From Clostridium aquiflavi (GTDB taxonomy: Bacteria; Bacillota; Clostridia; Clostridiales; Clostridiaceae), in assembly GCF_031344075.1 (NCBI RefSeq), contig NZ_JAVJAN010000024.1, forward strand, positions 3,089 to 67,088: a DNA stretch of 64,000 nucleotides, given 5' to 3'. Under the pieces are notes generated by a model, which ran no database searches, was not told the origin of the DNA, and worked only from the letters and a program-made list of their open reading frames with translations. Within the stretch, counting starts at the first letter, position 1; every line of letters starts with the position of its first letter. A program made the position numbers and the translations under genes. Of the stretch, positions 56,402 to 64,000 are shown one piece after another.

Positions 56402-57601
56402 ATGCAAAAACTTTACTACGAAGATCAATATTTAAAGAAATTCACTGCTGAAATAGAACAAGTCAAGGAAGTAGGTAATGAGTTTCATATAGTTTTAAAT
56501 AAAACTGCATTTTTCCCAGGGGGAGGAGGGCAAAGACATGATTTGGGCAAAATTGATGAAATTGAAGTGTTAAATGTCTATGAAAAAGATAATTTAATTT
56601 ATCATGTACTAGATAGAAAACCTTCGAGAATACATAATGTTAAATGTTCAATAGATTGGTTAAGACGATTAGATGGAATGAATCATCATTTAGCTCAACA
56701 TGTACTATCTGCATGCTTCTTTAAGCTTTTTAATATAAATACACTTGCAGTTCATCATGGAAATGAATTTAGTACCATTGACTTTAATTCTATACTTACA
56801 GAAGAACATGTACGCTCCTGTGAAAAATATGCTAATGATATTATTGAAAAATCCTTGGATGTAGAATTTCTAACTCCAACTAAAAGAGAACTTAAAAGTA
56901 TGAAACTTAGAAGGGATCTTCCAGATACTAATGAACAAATACGTATTGTTAAAATTGATGATTTAGACCTTAATGCTTGTTGTGGTGTTCACCCTAAATC
57001 AACATTAGATTTAAGACTTATAAAAATAAAAAAATATGAAAAACATAAAAAAGGATCTAGAATTGAATTTATAACTGGATCAAAAGCTGTAACTGATTCT
57101 TTAGAAAAAGATTTATTTGCAAATTCTATGTGTAAATACTTAAATTGCAATGAAAAAGAAGCTTTAAATGGAATAGAAAATTTAAACTTAGAGTTAAAAA
57201 ATGTACTGAATGAAAATAAAAATATGAGTATTGAACTTTCAAATTATGAAATTAAAGAGATTATAGAAAATTCAGCTCAAATTAATAATATAAACATTAT
57301 TAAATATGTATATAATAATAAAACCTTAAAATTTATTAATACAATTGTTTCACAAATAACAGAAAAAGATAATAAAATTGCTCTAATTGCACTAGTAAAT
57401 GATGATAAAATAAATCTTATATTTTTATGTTCTAAAAATATAAAAAATGTTAATATGAATGAATTATTAAAAGATGCAATAGTTCTTATAGATGGACGTG
57501 GCGGTGGAAATCAAACCCTTGCACAAGGTGCTGGTAAGAATTTATTAAACTTAGATAATACCTTAGACTATGCTTTTAATAAGCTTAAAAGTATGTTATA
57601 A
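56402..57601 (+). CDS. Alanyl-tRNA editing protein AlaX (long form with DHHA1)
   Basis: 399 residues. Free-standing editing enzyme that removes Ser or Gly wrongly attached to tRNA-Ala. N-terminal beta part with AFFPGGGGQRHDLG (as in AlaRS), zinc site HHLAQH and CCGVH, and a C-terminal DHHA1 domain with VLIDGRGGGNQTLAQGAG. Long AlaX (AlaX-L) by length. AAGGAG site 9 nt upstream. Confidence 0.92.
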   Translation: MQKLYYEDQYLKKFTAEIEQVKEVGNEFHIVLNKTAFFPGGGGQRHDLGKIDEIEVLNVYEKDNLIYHVLDRKPSRIHNVKCSIDWLRRLDGMNHHLAQHVLSACFFKLFNINTLAVHHGNEFSTIDFNSILTEEHVRSCEKYANDIIEKSLDVEFLTPTKRELKSMKLRRDLPDTNEQIRIVKIDDLDLNACCGVHPKSTLDLRLIKIKKYEKHKKGSRIEFITGSKAVTDSLEKDLFANSMCKYLNCNEKEALNGIENLNLELKNVLNENKNMSIELSNYEIKEIIENSAQINNINIIKYVYNNKTLKFINTIVSQITEKDNKIALIALVNDDKINLIFLCSKNIKNVNMNELLKDAIVLIDGRGGGNQTLAQGAGKNLLNLDNTLDYAFNKLKSML

Positions 57602-57720
57602 AATTATAGACTACTTAATAATTTTATTAAAAATTAAAACTTATCAAGAGTAAGTTGCTACTTCAGTATTAATTTCAACTAACTAAATAAGATTTGAGAG
57701 TTCACATTTTATAAATAATA

Positions 57721-57762
57721 AAAAATCAACCGAAATCTCCAGTACTCTAAAGGTTGATTTTT
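57721..57762 (-). terminator. Terminator of the microcompartment operon
   Basis: AAAAATCAACC / GGTTGATTTTT stem between the convergent AlaX gene and pduT; works in both directions. Confidence 0.85.
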
Positions 57763-57796
57763 TCATTTTAATATATTACAAATTTTAAATATATTA

Positions 57797-58345
57797 CTAT
57801 AATAATGTTTGGACTAATTCTTTGCTTGGTGAAGGTAATACTACAGTTCCTATAATATCTCCACCCTCTTCAAGCTTAGCTTCTGCTGCTTCTATGGCTG
57901 CTTTTACAGCTGATACTTCTCCTGTAAGAATAACATATCCTTTTCCACCAAGTCCCCTTGCTATTCTTATTTCTAATAGTTCTACATTGGCTGCTTTTAA
58001 CGCTGTATCACCTGCAATTACAGAAGCAACAGCTGACATTGTTTCAATAACACCAATAGATGAAATATCATCAAAATCACAAGTTGCTGTTATTGCTGGA
58101 AATACTTTTTCATGCACACTAGCTATTGTATATTCGCTTATAAGATAGCTAAGTCCAACTTCCTTACCAACGCCAACTGCATTTGTGACATCTCCTACAT
58201 CTCCTGCTAATATTACTATATACTTACCTGGACACATTGGAGTTGCTAATATAATTTCTACATTAGCGGATTTAACCATTTCATCTGCTGCTTGAATTCC
58301 TTTTGCAATACTTTTAAACTCTAGTAATCCAATAGATTTTCTCAT
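57797..58345 (-). CDS. pduT: BMC shell protein with two BMC domains (PduT type)
   Basis: 182 residues: BMC domain 1 (about 4-85, SIGLLEFKSIAKGIQAADEM) and domain 2 (about 95-180, SIGVIETMSAVASVIAGDTA). Such proteins form pseudohexameric trimers in the facet of a bacterial microcompartment; Salmonella PduT carries a 4Fe-4S cluster at its pore through Cys108. Here position 108 is Ser, while Cys38 (PMCPGKY) and an additional Cys89 (TATCDF) are present. Last gene of the operon, 24 nt after pduS, with which PduT is thought to exchange electrons. Confidence 0.93.
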   Translation of the reverse strand: MRKSIGLLEFKSIAKGIQAADEMVKSANVEIILATPMCPGKYIVILAGDVGDVTNAVGVGKEVGLSYLISEYTIASVHEKVFPAITATCDFDDISSIGVIETMSAVASVIAGDTALKAANVELLEIRIARGLGGKGYVILTGEVSAVKAAIEAAEAKLEEGGDIIGTVVLPSPSKELVQTLL

Positions 58346-58369
58346 TTCATTTTCTCCTTTCTAGTTATC

Positions 58370-59695
58370 TTATTTACTAATAATAATGCTATCATCATTT
58401 ATTTCTTTTATAACTCCATCTATACTTGCATGAATCTTTGCACCTAATTTATCATTAGGTATATCTCCTATAAGATCACCTTTTTTAACTCTATCTCCAA
58501 TATTAACTATTGGTTCTGCTTTAGCTCCTATATGTTGAGATCTTAATATTACAACTTCTGAAAAATCATATTCCTCATTTTGAAGTGGTGCTTCAACATC
58601 GTATTTTTCTATATTTAATCTTTGCTTAAGCTTATGAACTGGGAATTTTCTATATTCTCTGAAATCATCTGCTTTTTCTGGAGCATTATGATTAGGATTT
58701 TTAATGCCATTTTTAGCTAATTCACCTTTAAAGAAACTATTTAACTTCCAAGGTTGAAGTCCCATTACACAAACTTGTTCACAAAGTCCACATTCACTGC
58801 ATAGAAATGAAGCTGTTGGTAATATTTCTTTACTGCAAGTTCCACCATAACTTGCTATTCTCATCATCTTATCGGGTTCTAACTTATGTCCTAATAAATG
58901 TCTTGGGCATACCTCAGTACACATTGAACAATGACAACATGCTGCTCTTGCTTGTTTTAACATAGATTGTATGTTTCTTTTCTTTGAAACAACTATATTA
59001 TGACTCTTAGATATAACTATTAATCCTTTAGTATTTTTCTTTATAGGTCTATTAATATCTTCTATTAATTTACCCATCATAGGACCACCATCAATGATTT
59101 CAAACTCATCAATCAATGTTCCACCTGCTAATTCAAGAGCTTGTCTTACTGATATTCCAATGGGAACTTTAACAGTAATAGGATTTTTAACTTCACCTGT
59201 AATAGTTAAAAATTTTTCAGTAACTGGTTTTCCTTCTAAAGCATTATATACATTTAATAATGTTTCAACATTAATAACTATAACCCCAACATTTAAAGGA
59301 ATCCCACCTTCTGGAACAACTCTTTTAGTTACTTCATAAACAGTAATTTGTTCATCTCCTGCTGGATAAAAATTTCCAAGTTCGAATAATTCTAGTTTTG
59401 GATATTCTCCTAATTTTTCATTTAAATTTTTCATTGCTGATTTGTATTTACCCTTTAATGCAATAACACCTTTAGTTGCTTCAGTTTGCTCTACTATTTT
59501 GTTTAATGCATATAAAAGTTCAGAAGATTTTTCTGCCATCAATTGTTGATCTACTTTCAGAAGTGGTTCACATTCAGCACCATTTACAATAACATATTCA
59601 ACTTTTGCATTTAATTTTACATGAGTTGGAAACCCAGCGCCACCAGCACCAATTAATCCACCATCTTTTATTAAATCTAAAAAGTTTTTTTCCAC
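58370..59695 (-). CDS. pduS: PduS-type flavin/iron-sulfur oxidoreductase of the microcompartment
   Basis: 441 residues, RnfC-like. N-terminal glycine-rich NADH/FMN region IGAGGAGFPTHVK, SLBB-like section (about 150-220), two 4Fe-4S motifs CHCSMCTEVCP and CSECGLCEQVC (about 260-315), and a C-terminal lipoyl-like domain with VNIGDRVKKGDLIGD. In the Pdu system it reduces cobalamin; more generally it passes electrons through the shell. GTG 59695 is preferred because GGAG lies 9 nt upstream; an ATG at 59704 is too close to it. Confidence 0.93.
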   Translation of the reverse strand: MEKNFLDLIKDGGLIGAGGAGFPTHVKLNAKVEYVIVNGAECEPLLKVDQQLMAEKSSELLYALNKIVEQTEATKGVIALKGKYKSAMKNLNEKLGEYPKLELFELGNFYPAGDEQITVYEVTKRVVPEGGIPLNVGVIVINVETLLNVYNALEGKPVTEKFLTITGEVKNPITVKVPIGISVRQALELAGGTLIDEFEIIDGGPMMGKLIEDINRPIKKNTKGLIVISKSHNIVVSKKRNIQSMLKQARAACCHCSMCTEVCPRHLLGHKLEPDKMMRIASYGGTCSKEILPTASFLCSECGLCEQVCVMGLQPWKLNSFFKGELAKNGIKNPNHNAPEKADDFREYRKFPVHKLKQRLNIEKYDVEAPLQNEEYDFSEVVILRSQHIGAKAEPIVNIGDRVKKGDLIGDIPNDKLGAKIHASIDGVIKEINDDSIIISK

Positions 59696-59712
59696 TAATC
59701 TCATCTCCAATT

Positions 59713-61206
59713 CTATTTAATAGAGAAATTATCTACCATTACACATCTTCTTTTTCTTGTAAATGTTCTTGCAGATGTTAAACCTTCTCCAGTTGGGCCT
59801 GCAATAGTAAATGTTCCATGTCCTTCTGCACCATATCCAATTCCAGCATATGATGGAGCATTTTTAACAAATATAGTTGTTTGTACTGCTTTAGCAAATT
59901 TACTTAAATTGTCTATATGTTTTGAGTGCATTATAGCAGTGTGTCTATTTCCATGTTCAAGTTCAACACCAAGCTCAATAGCTTCATCTACATTTCTAAC
60001 TCTTATAATAGGTAAAATTGGCATCATAAGTTCTTCAACTGCAAATGGATGATTCGCTCCAACTTCAGCAAATATAACTCTTATACTTGGATCTATATTA
60101 ATTCCTAACTTACTCATTATATAATCAGCATTTTTTCCAACAAATTTCTTGTTTATAGTTCCATTCTCTGTTAAAACAAGTTTTTCTAATTGTGCAAGCA
60201 TATTTTTATCAGTTATTTCTAAAGCACAATATTTTGACATACAAGTCTTTAAGTAATCAGTAACTTTATCTACTACTATTACCTCTTTTTCACAAATACA
60301 TGGTAAATTATTATCAAAACTACAGCCATCTATAATATCAACTGCAGCTTTTTCAATATCAGCAGTTTCATCAACAACTACTGGTGGATTTCCAGCTCCA
60401 GCTCCTATTGCTTTTTTACCACTTGATAATGCTACTTTAACAATTCCTGGACCACCTGTTGCACAAATCATATTAACTTTTGGATGAGATAACATTATAT
60501 TAGTACTTTCAATGTTTGGATTTCTAACAGTAACTATAAGATTCTTAGGTCCATTTACTCTTTCTATTGCTTTATTAATAAGTTGTATTATAAATACTGA
60601 AACATCTTTTGCTCCTGGATGAGGTGAAAATACAACTGTGTTACCTCCTGCAAGCATTGATATTCCATTGTTTATTATTGTTTCAGTTGGATTAGTTGAT
60701 GGTGCAATTGCTCCTATAACTCCAAATGGTGACATTTCATAAAGAGTTAATCCACCATCTCCAGTTTTAACTCCAGCTTCAAGGTCTTCTACACCTGGAG
60801 TTTTATCTAAAGCAAGGTTATTTTTAAGTATTTTATCTTCATATCTTCCCATTCCAGTTTCTTCAAAAGTTCTACGAGATATTTCTTCTACATTTTTTCT
60901 AACTTCTGCTTTAAATGCTTCAATTATTTCAGTTCTTTTATCCAATCCAACTTTTCTATATTCTTGTTCTGCCAACCATGCTTGTTCTATAGCATCATTT
61001 ATATCTTCAAATACTCCATATTCACCAGCTTGCATTGTAGGAGTATTCATAAATCCCATTATTTTCTTTTCAATATCTACTAATGGATTTACTTCTTTTG
61101 GAGCAGTGGCAGTAATTATAGCCCCTTGTTCTTTCTCATTTCCTGTAAGCTCTTTAACAATATTCTTAACTATACTTTCTATATCTATCATATTGAAATC
61201 ATTCAT
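59713..61206 (-). CDS. pduP: CoA-acylating aldehyde dehydrogenase of the microcompartment (PduP/EutE type)
   Basis: 497 residues. The first 20 residues (IDIESIVKNIVKELTG) form the amphipathic helix that targets enzymes into BMCs. The dehydrogenase core has PSTNPTETIINNG, GPGIVK, and catalytic Cys in NNLPCICEKEV. It oxidises the toxic aldehyde to acyl-CoA with NAD+, feeding PduL. AGGAGGAG site before the ATG. Propionaldehyde or acetaldehyde cannot be distinguished here. Confidence 0.95.
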   Translation of the reverse strand: MNDFNMIDIESIVKNIVKELTGNEKEQGAIITATAPKEVNPLVDIEKKIMGFMNTPTMQAGEYGVFEDINDAIEQAWLAEQEYRKVGLDKRTEIIEAFKAEVRKNVEEISRRTFEETGMGRYEDKILKNNLALDKTPGVEDLEAGVKTGDGGLTLYEMSPFGVIGAIAPSTNPTETIINNGISMLAGGNTVVFSPHPGAKDVSVFIIQLINKAIERVNGPKNLIVTVRNPNIESTNIMLSHPKVNMICATGGPGIVKVALSSGKKAIGAGAGNPPVVVDETADIEKAAVDIIDGCSFDNNLPCICEKEVIVVDKVTDYLKTCMSKYCALEITDKNMLAQLEKLVLTENGTINKKFVGKNADYIMSKLGINIDPSIRVIFAEVGANHPFAVEELMMPILPIIRVRNVDEAIELGVELEHGNRHTAIMHSKHIDNLSKFAKAVQTTIFVKNAPSYAGIGYGAEGHGTFTIAGPTGEGLTSARTFTRKRRCVMVDNFSIK

Positions 61207-61224
61207 TCTATTCTCCTCCTAATT

Positions 61225-61497
61225 TCATTCTTTACTTACTTCAACGCTATCTACTATAGCAACAATGGCTCTATCTATAGGTGCATCCTTAGCATTAAAT
61301 TGTTGATGTGCTGCATAACCAGTTGCTACTAATACAAGTTCACCATTACCTGCTCCTACAGAATCTATAGCTACTTCAATATTTCCTGCTGGATTATATT
61401 CTGGAGTTAATGGTTGTACCATAAGCATTTTCTTTCCTACTAGTCCTTCGCTTTTGGTTGTTGCAACCACTACTCCAACCACTTTTGCTAAATACAT
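61225..61497 (-). CDS. pduN: BMC vertex pentamer protein (EutN/CcmL/PduN family)
   Basis: 90 residues covering the whole family domain: MYLAKVVGVVVATTKSEGLVGKKMLMV, VAIDSVGAGNGELVLVATG and PIDRAIVAIVDSVEV. Pentamers close the twelve corners of the icosahedral shell. 10 nt after the flavoprotein-like gene. Confidence 0.95.
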   Translation of the reverse strand: MYLAKVVGVVVATTKSEGLVGKKMLMVQPLTPEYNPAGNIEVAIDSVGAGNGELVLVATGYAAHQQFNAKDAPIDRAIVAIVDSVEVSKE

Positions 61498-61506
61498 ATT
61501 TTTGCC

Positions 61507-62355
61507 CTACCTTTTTATAATTTGTATTCCAAGATCTTCTGATAAATCTTTTGCAAGAGATGTAATTATAGAATTACTTGGAATTATAATTTTTTTATTC
61601 TCACTATTATTAGAAATATCTTCACTTGAAATTACTTTTTTATTTATTTTGAATTCTAAAGTTCTGTCATTTTCATTAAATTCATTTTTAAAATTACTTG
61701 ATACGATTTCATTTATATTACTATCATCTATTTTAGATTTAAATTTGAGTAAACTATCTCCATTGAAATCTTTTTTTATTATAGAATCAAATATATTATC
61801 TGAATTAACCAAATTTATTCCATAAGATTCTAATCTATCTAAATATCCCTTAATCATGTTCATATATGGAACAGGAATATTTTTGTACGGATTTTTTCTT
61901 GTACTTGATTCTCTAAAATCAACACCCTCTTTAGAGATTATTACTTTTGTACCATTTAAAATACACTTTGATATAAGTGTAGTTGGCATTGTATCACTTA
62001 TTCCATTTGCTACCTTAGATAAAGAATTTATACTTAAAGTCGCACCTATTAATAAATCAAATTCTTCATCATATATATGATTACTATCTTCCAAATCATC
62101 ATCTATATAAATATCTTCCATATTAAAAATTTCATTTATAATATTTGAATCTATCATTTGTGATGCATGTTTTGATAAAACTGCTTTTAATTTTATACCT
62201 TGAGTTTTTAATTTTTTTAATTCCGCGATGCTCTCTTTTAATCCAACTGTACTTCCTGTAAAAAAAACCACAGCTTTTTTAGTTCTAAATGCTTTATCTT
62301 CTAGTTGAAACATAACCTCTTTTAAAACAATTTGGACAATCTCATCAAAGTTCAA
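61507..62355 (-). CDS. Flavoprotein-like protein of the microcompartment operon
   Basis: 282 residues. From about residue 25 a Rossmann-type flavoprotein (PF02441-like) fold is suggested: KKAVVFFTGSTVGLKESIAEL, LKAVLSKHASQMID, FDLLIGATLSINSLSKVANG and TTLISKCILNGTKVIISKEG. The N-terminal FDEIVQIVLKEVMFQLED looks like a BMC encapsulation helix. A charged, Asn/Ser-rich linker (about 205-255) precedes a C-terminal SLAKDLSEDLGIQII. TTG 62355 is chosen because GAGGTGG lies just upstream, right after the eutJ stop. Genes of this type recur in glycyl-radical and related BMC loci, but no reaction is known. Confidence 0.75.
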   Translation of the reverse strand: MNFDEIVQIVLKEVMFQLEDKAFRTKKAVVFFTGSTVGLKESIAELKKLKTQGIKLKAVLSKHASQMIDSNIINEIFNMEDIYIDDDLEDSNHIYDEEFDLLIGATLSINSLSKVANGISDTMPTTLISKCILNGTKVIISKEGVDFRESSTRKNPYKNIPVPYMNMIKGYLDRLESYGINLVNSDNIFDSIIKKDFNGDSLLKFKSKIDDSNINEIVSSNFKNEFNENDRTLEFKINKKVISSEDISNNSENKKIIIPSNSIITSLAKDLSEDLGIQIIKR

Positions 62356-62365
62356 ATTAACCACC

Positions 62366-63187
62366 TCACTTAATGCAACTAACAGCAATACCTAGAGGTG
62401 TAACTAGCAATGGATGGTTTGGTTTTATAGTTTCTATACCAATAATCTTTTCAAAAACAGCTGTAAATTCACTGAAACTACATGCTCCGCCAACAACATA
62501 AATTTTATTTACATCATAGCCTTGTAAGTGTTTTTTTACAATATAAGCCATCTTTTCTATGACAGGTTTGATAAGGATAAAATTATCTTTTTCTTTTTTA
62601 GGATCTTTTTTTAATTTTTCTGCTTCCTCAAAAGATATATTATAATTTCCTGATAATACCAAACTCATATGAGTACCTCCAGTTGGTTCATCTGCTGTAT
62701 ATAGTACTTTACCATCTTTTAAGATACTTACTCCAGTTGTGCCCCCACCAACATCAACAACTGCTCCATCTTTTATTCCAAGTACTGCTGCTGCTGCAGT
62801 TGGTTCATCAATAATACTGACCAATTCTATATCAGCTGCTTCTAGTACGTTTCCAATTGCTTTTACGTTTCCCTCTAAAGTTCCAGGTGGAATTGCTGTT
62901 GATCCATAACTTATAGTTGTGCCTAAAACCTTCTCTACTTTAGCTTTTAACTTTTTTACTATTTCTATAGCACCAATAAAATCTACGACTAGTCCATCTT
63001 TCACAACTGATGCTGGATATGATGCTCCTGCTACTGGATTATTATTTTCGTCAACTACTGAAAGAACTATATTGGCTGTACCTAGATCTACTCCAACTTT
63101 TAAGTTATTACTAACTTCATTGCACTTTTCTTCTTTTATTAAATTATAAAAAATATCTAACCCTTTATTTGTATCATCTAACCCCAT
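62366..63187 (-). CDS. eutJ: EutJ-like Hsp70-fold chaperone of the microcompartment
   Basis: 273 residues with the actin/Hsp70 ATPase signature: VGVDLGTANIVLSVVD (phosphate 1), DEPTAAAAVLG, VVDVGGGTTGVSIL (phosphate 2) and VVGGACSFSEF (adenosine). Lacks the Hsp70 substrate domain. EutJ is presumed to aid maturation or reactivation of compartment enzymes. Two nt after pduL. Confidence 0.93.
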   Translation of the reverse strand: MGLDDTNKGLDIFYNLIKEEKCNEVSNNLKVGVDLGTANIVLSVVDENNNPVAGASYPASVVKDGLVVDFIGAIEIVKKLKAKVEKVLGTTISYGSTAIPPGTLEGNVKAIGNVLEAADIELVSIIDEPTAAAAVLGIKDGAVVDVGGGTTGVSILKDGKVLYTADEPTGGTHMSLVLSGNYNISFEEAEKLKKDPKKEKDNFILIKPVIEKMAYIVKKHLQGYDVNKIYVVGGACSFSEFTAVFEKIIGIETIKPNHPLLVTPLGIAVSCIK

Positions 63188-63189
63188 AG

Positions 63190-63846
63190 CTAAACTCCTT
63201 CAACTTTAGTAATTCTTATCTTATCACCATTTTTTAGTCCTGAAGCATTAGCTTCATCTGTATCAATATGCATTTCTGGTACAAAATCATCTGAAACCCT
63301 AATAATTACATTGTGAAAAGTTACTTTTCTTGGACCATAACTAGTTACATCAACTAGTTCTCCATTTCTATATCCATATTTTTTTGCAAAATCTGTAGAT
63401 AAATGAATATGTCTCGAAGCAATTATTACACCCTGATCTATTTTTATTTCTCCCTTAGGTCCCTTCAGTAATATTCCTGGAGTACCACTAAGTTTTCCTG
63501 ATTGTCTTATAGGTGCATTTATACCTAATTTCATTTCATCTGATATTGAAACTTCTAATTGAGTAGATTCTCTTAATGGTCCAAGTACTCTTATTCTTTC
63601 AAAATATCCTTTCGGACCTCTAGCTTCAACTGTTTCATCATATGCATATTGTCCTGGCTGTCTCAACTCTTTTTTTATATTAGGTTTATAGTTTTCTCCA
63701 AATAAGCCCTCAAGTTCTCTTAATCCAAGATGAATATGCTTATTAGATATTCCTACGGGTATTAAACTTTCATTATACTTATTCAATTCTTCTATAACTG
63801 CTTTTGTAACAGTTAATATTATTTTCTCTATATCTACTTGAACCAT
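63190..63846 (-). CDS. pduL: Phosphate propanoyltransferase PduL
   Basis: 218 residues. Converts acyl-CoA to acyl-phosphate, regenerating CoA inside the compartment. The two PduL barrels carry the zinc-binding NKHIHL and SRHIHLS motifs, with EMHIDTDEAN in the C-terminal half. An N-terminal amphipathic helix (DIEKIILTVTKAVIEEL) is the encapsulation peptide. AAAGGGG site upstream. Confidence 0.96.
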   Translation of the reverse strand: MVQVDIEKIILTVTKAVIEELNKYNESLIPVGISNKHIHLGLRELEGLFGENYKPNIKKELRQPGQYAYDETVEARGPKGYFERIRVLGPLRESTQLEVSISDEMKLGINAPIRQSGKLSGTPGILLKGPKGEIKIDQGVIIASRHIHLSTDFAKKYGYRNGELVDVTSYGPRKVTFHNVIIRVSDDFVPEMHIDTDEANASGLKNGDKIRITKVEGV

Positions 63847-63877
63847 ATGAAATTTCTACCCCTTTCTTATATTAAAG

Positions 63878-64000
63878 ATTAGATTGTGGCAATATTTTTT
63901 CAGTATCTATATGAGGTCTTGGTATTACATGTATTGATACAACTTCTCCTACTTTTTGTGCTGCTGCTGCTCCTGCATCTGTTGCTGCTTTAACAGCTCC
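63878..64000 (-). CDS. BMC-H hexameric shell protein, 3' end only (PduA/EutM type)
   Basis: The last 40 residues of a shell hexamer: GAVKAATDAGAAAAQKVGEV and SIHVIPRPHIDTEK, which match the end of PduA, PduJ and EutM. The frame then reads NIATI and stops at 63878; the normal ILP ending is found one frame away, after an A-run (see findings). The start lies beyond the window. First visible gene of the operon. Confidence 0.88.

Overview
The window looks like chromosome of a Clostridium sensu stricto (cluster I) species, probably close to the C. beijerinckii / C. butyricum group. It is very AT-rich, with strong AGGAGG-type ribosome binding sites, many TTG and GTG starts and long intergenic hairpins. 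Diagnostic genes are an IspH-S1 fusion, Csp-type germination proteases and an NADP-dependent secondary alcohol dehydrogenase almost superimposable on the C. beijerinckii enzyme. I see no prophage, insertion sequence, CRISPR array or rRNA.

Layout. 1-3.4 kb: a core operon on the minus strand (flavoprotein, cmk, ispH-rpsA fusion, the last cut by the window edge). 3.5-7.4 kb: small genes, a thiamine-riboswitch-controlled CytX transporter and a lipase-like hydrolase. 7.5-11.4 kb: a sigma-54 module: secondary alcohol dehydrogenase, a textbook -24/-12 promoter, two palindromic enhancer sites and the divergent-domain enhancer-binding regulator next to them. Behind it lies a short gene for a strongly structured RNA with its own promoter and terminator. 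11.4-19.3 kb: housekeeping and accessory genes (Nudix, L,D-transpeptidase, PHP, DUF488, lipoprotein, secreted beta-amylase with a starch-binding domain, flagellin lysine methylase). 19.5-23.1 kb: two overlapping Csp-like subtilases. 23.3-27.5 kb: a zinc-ribbon protein, a broken wall-binding gene, then an MntR-type repressor divergent from feoAB. 27.8-37.5 kb: chemoreceptor, TraX-like protein, an ABC exporter operon with its own two-component system, superoxide dismutase, two small unknowns. 38-43.5 kb: a complete five-gene peptide ABC importer. 43.7-50.2 kb: membrane and cell-surface genes, tRNA-Cys, and a SAM-riboswitch-controlled NhaC-family transporter. 51-56.3 kb: a second two-component system and small membrane genes, one of them frameshifted. 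56.4-57.6 kb: an AlaX editing protein. 57.8-64 kb: the distal part of a bacterial microcompartment (BMC) operon on the minus strand.

How the parts work together. The BMC block encodes shell proteins (hexamer, two-domain trimer, pentamer), aldehyde dehydrogenase, phosphotransacylase PduL, electron-carrier protein PduS, chaperone EutJ and a flavoprotein-like protein. This is the common downstream half of an aldehyde-generating compartment; the signature enzyme lies beyond position 64000, so the substrate cannot be told. Metabolite-controlled transport recurs: TPP riboswitch with CytX, SAM riboswitch with the NhaC-type carrier, MntR-like repressor with feoAB.

Most worth a second look: the unnamed structured RNA at about 11111-11311; the sigma-54 / enhancer layout of the alcohol dehydrogenase; the BMC flavoprotein-like gene with an apparent encapsulation helix; a PduT homologue with Ser at the position of the iron-sulfur cysteine; and a cluster of small decayed genes (wall-binding protein, PsiE family, DUF3592-like) that are easily misannotated as short intact proteins.
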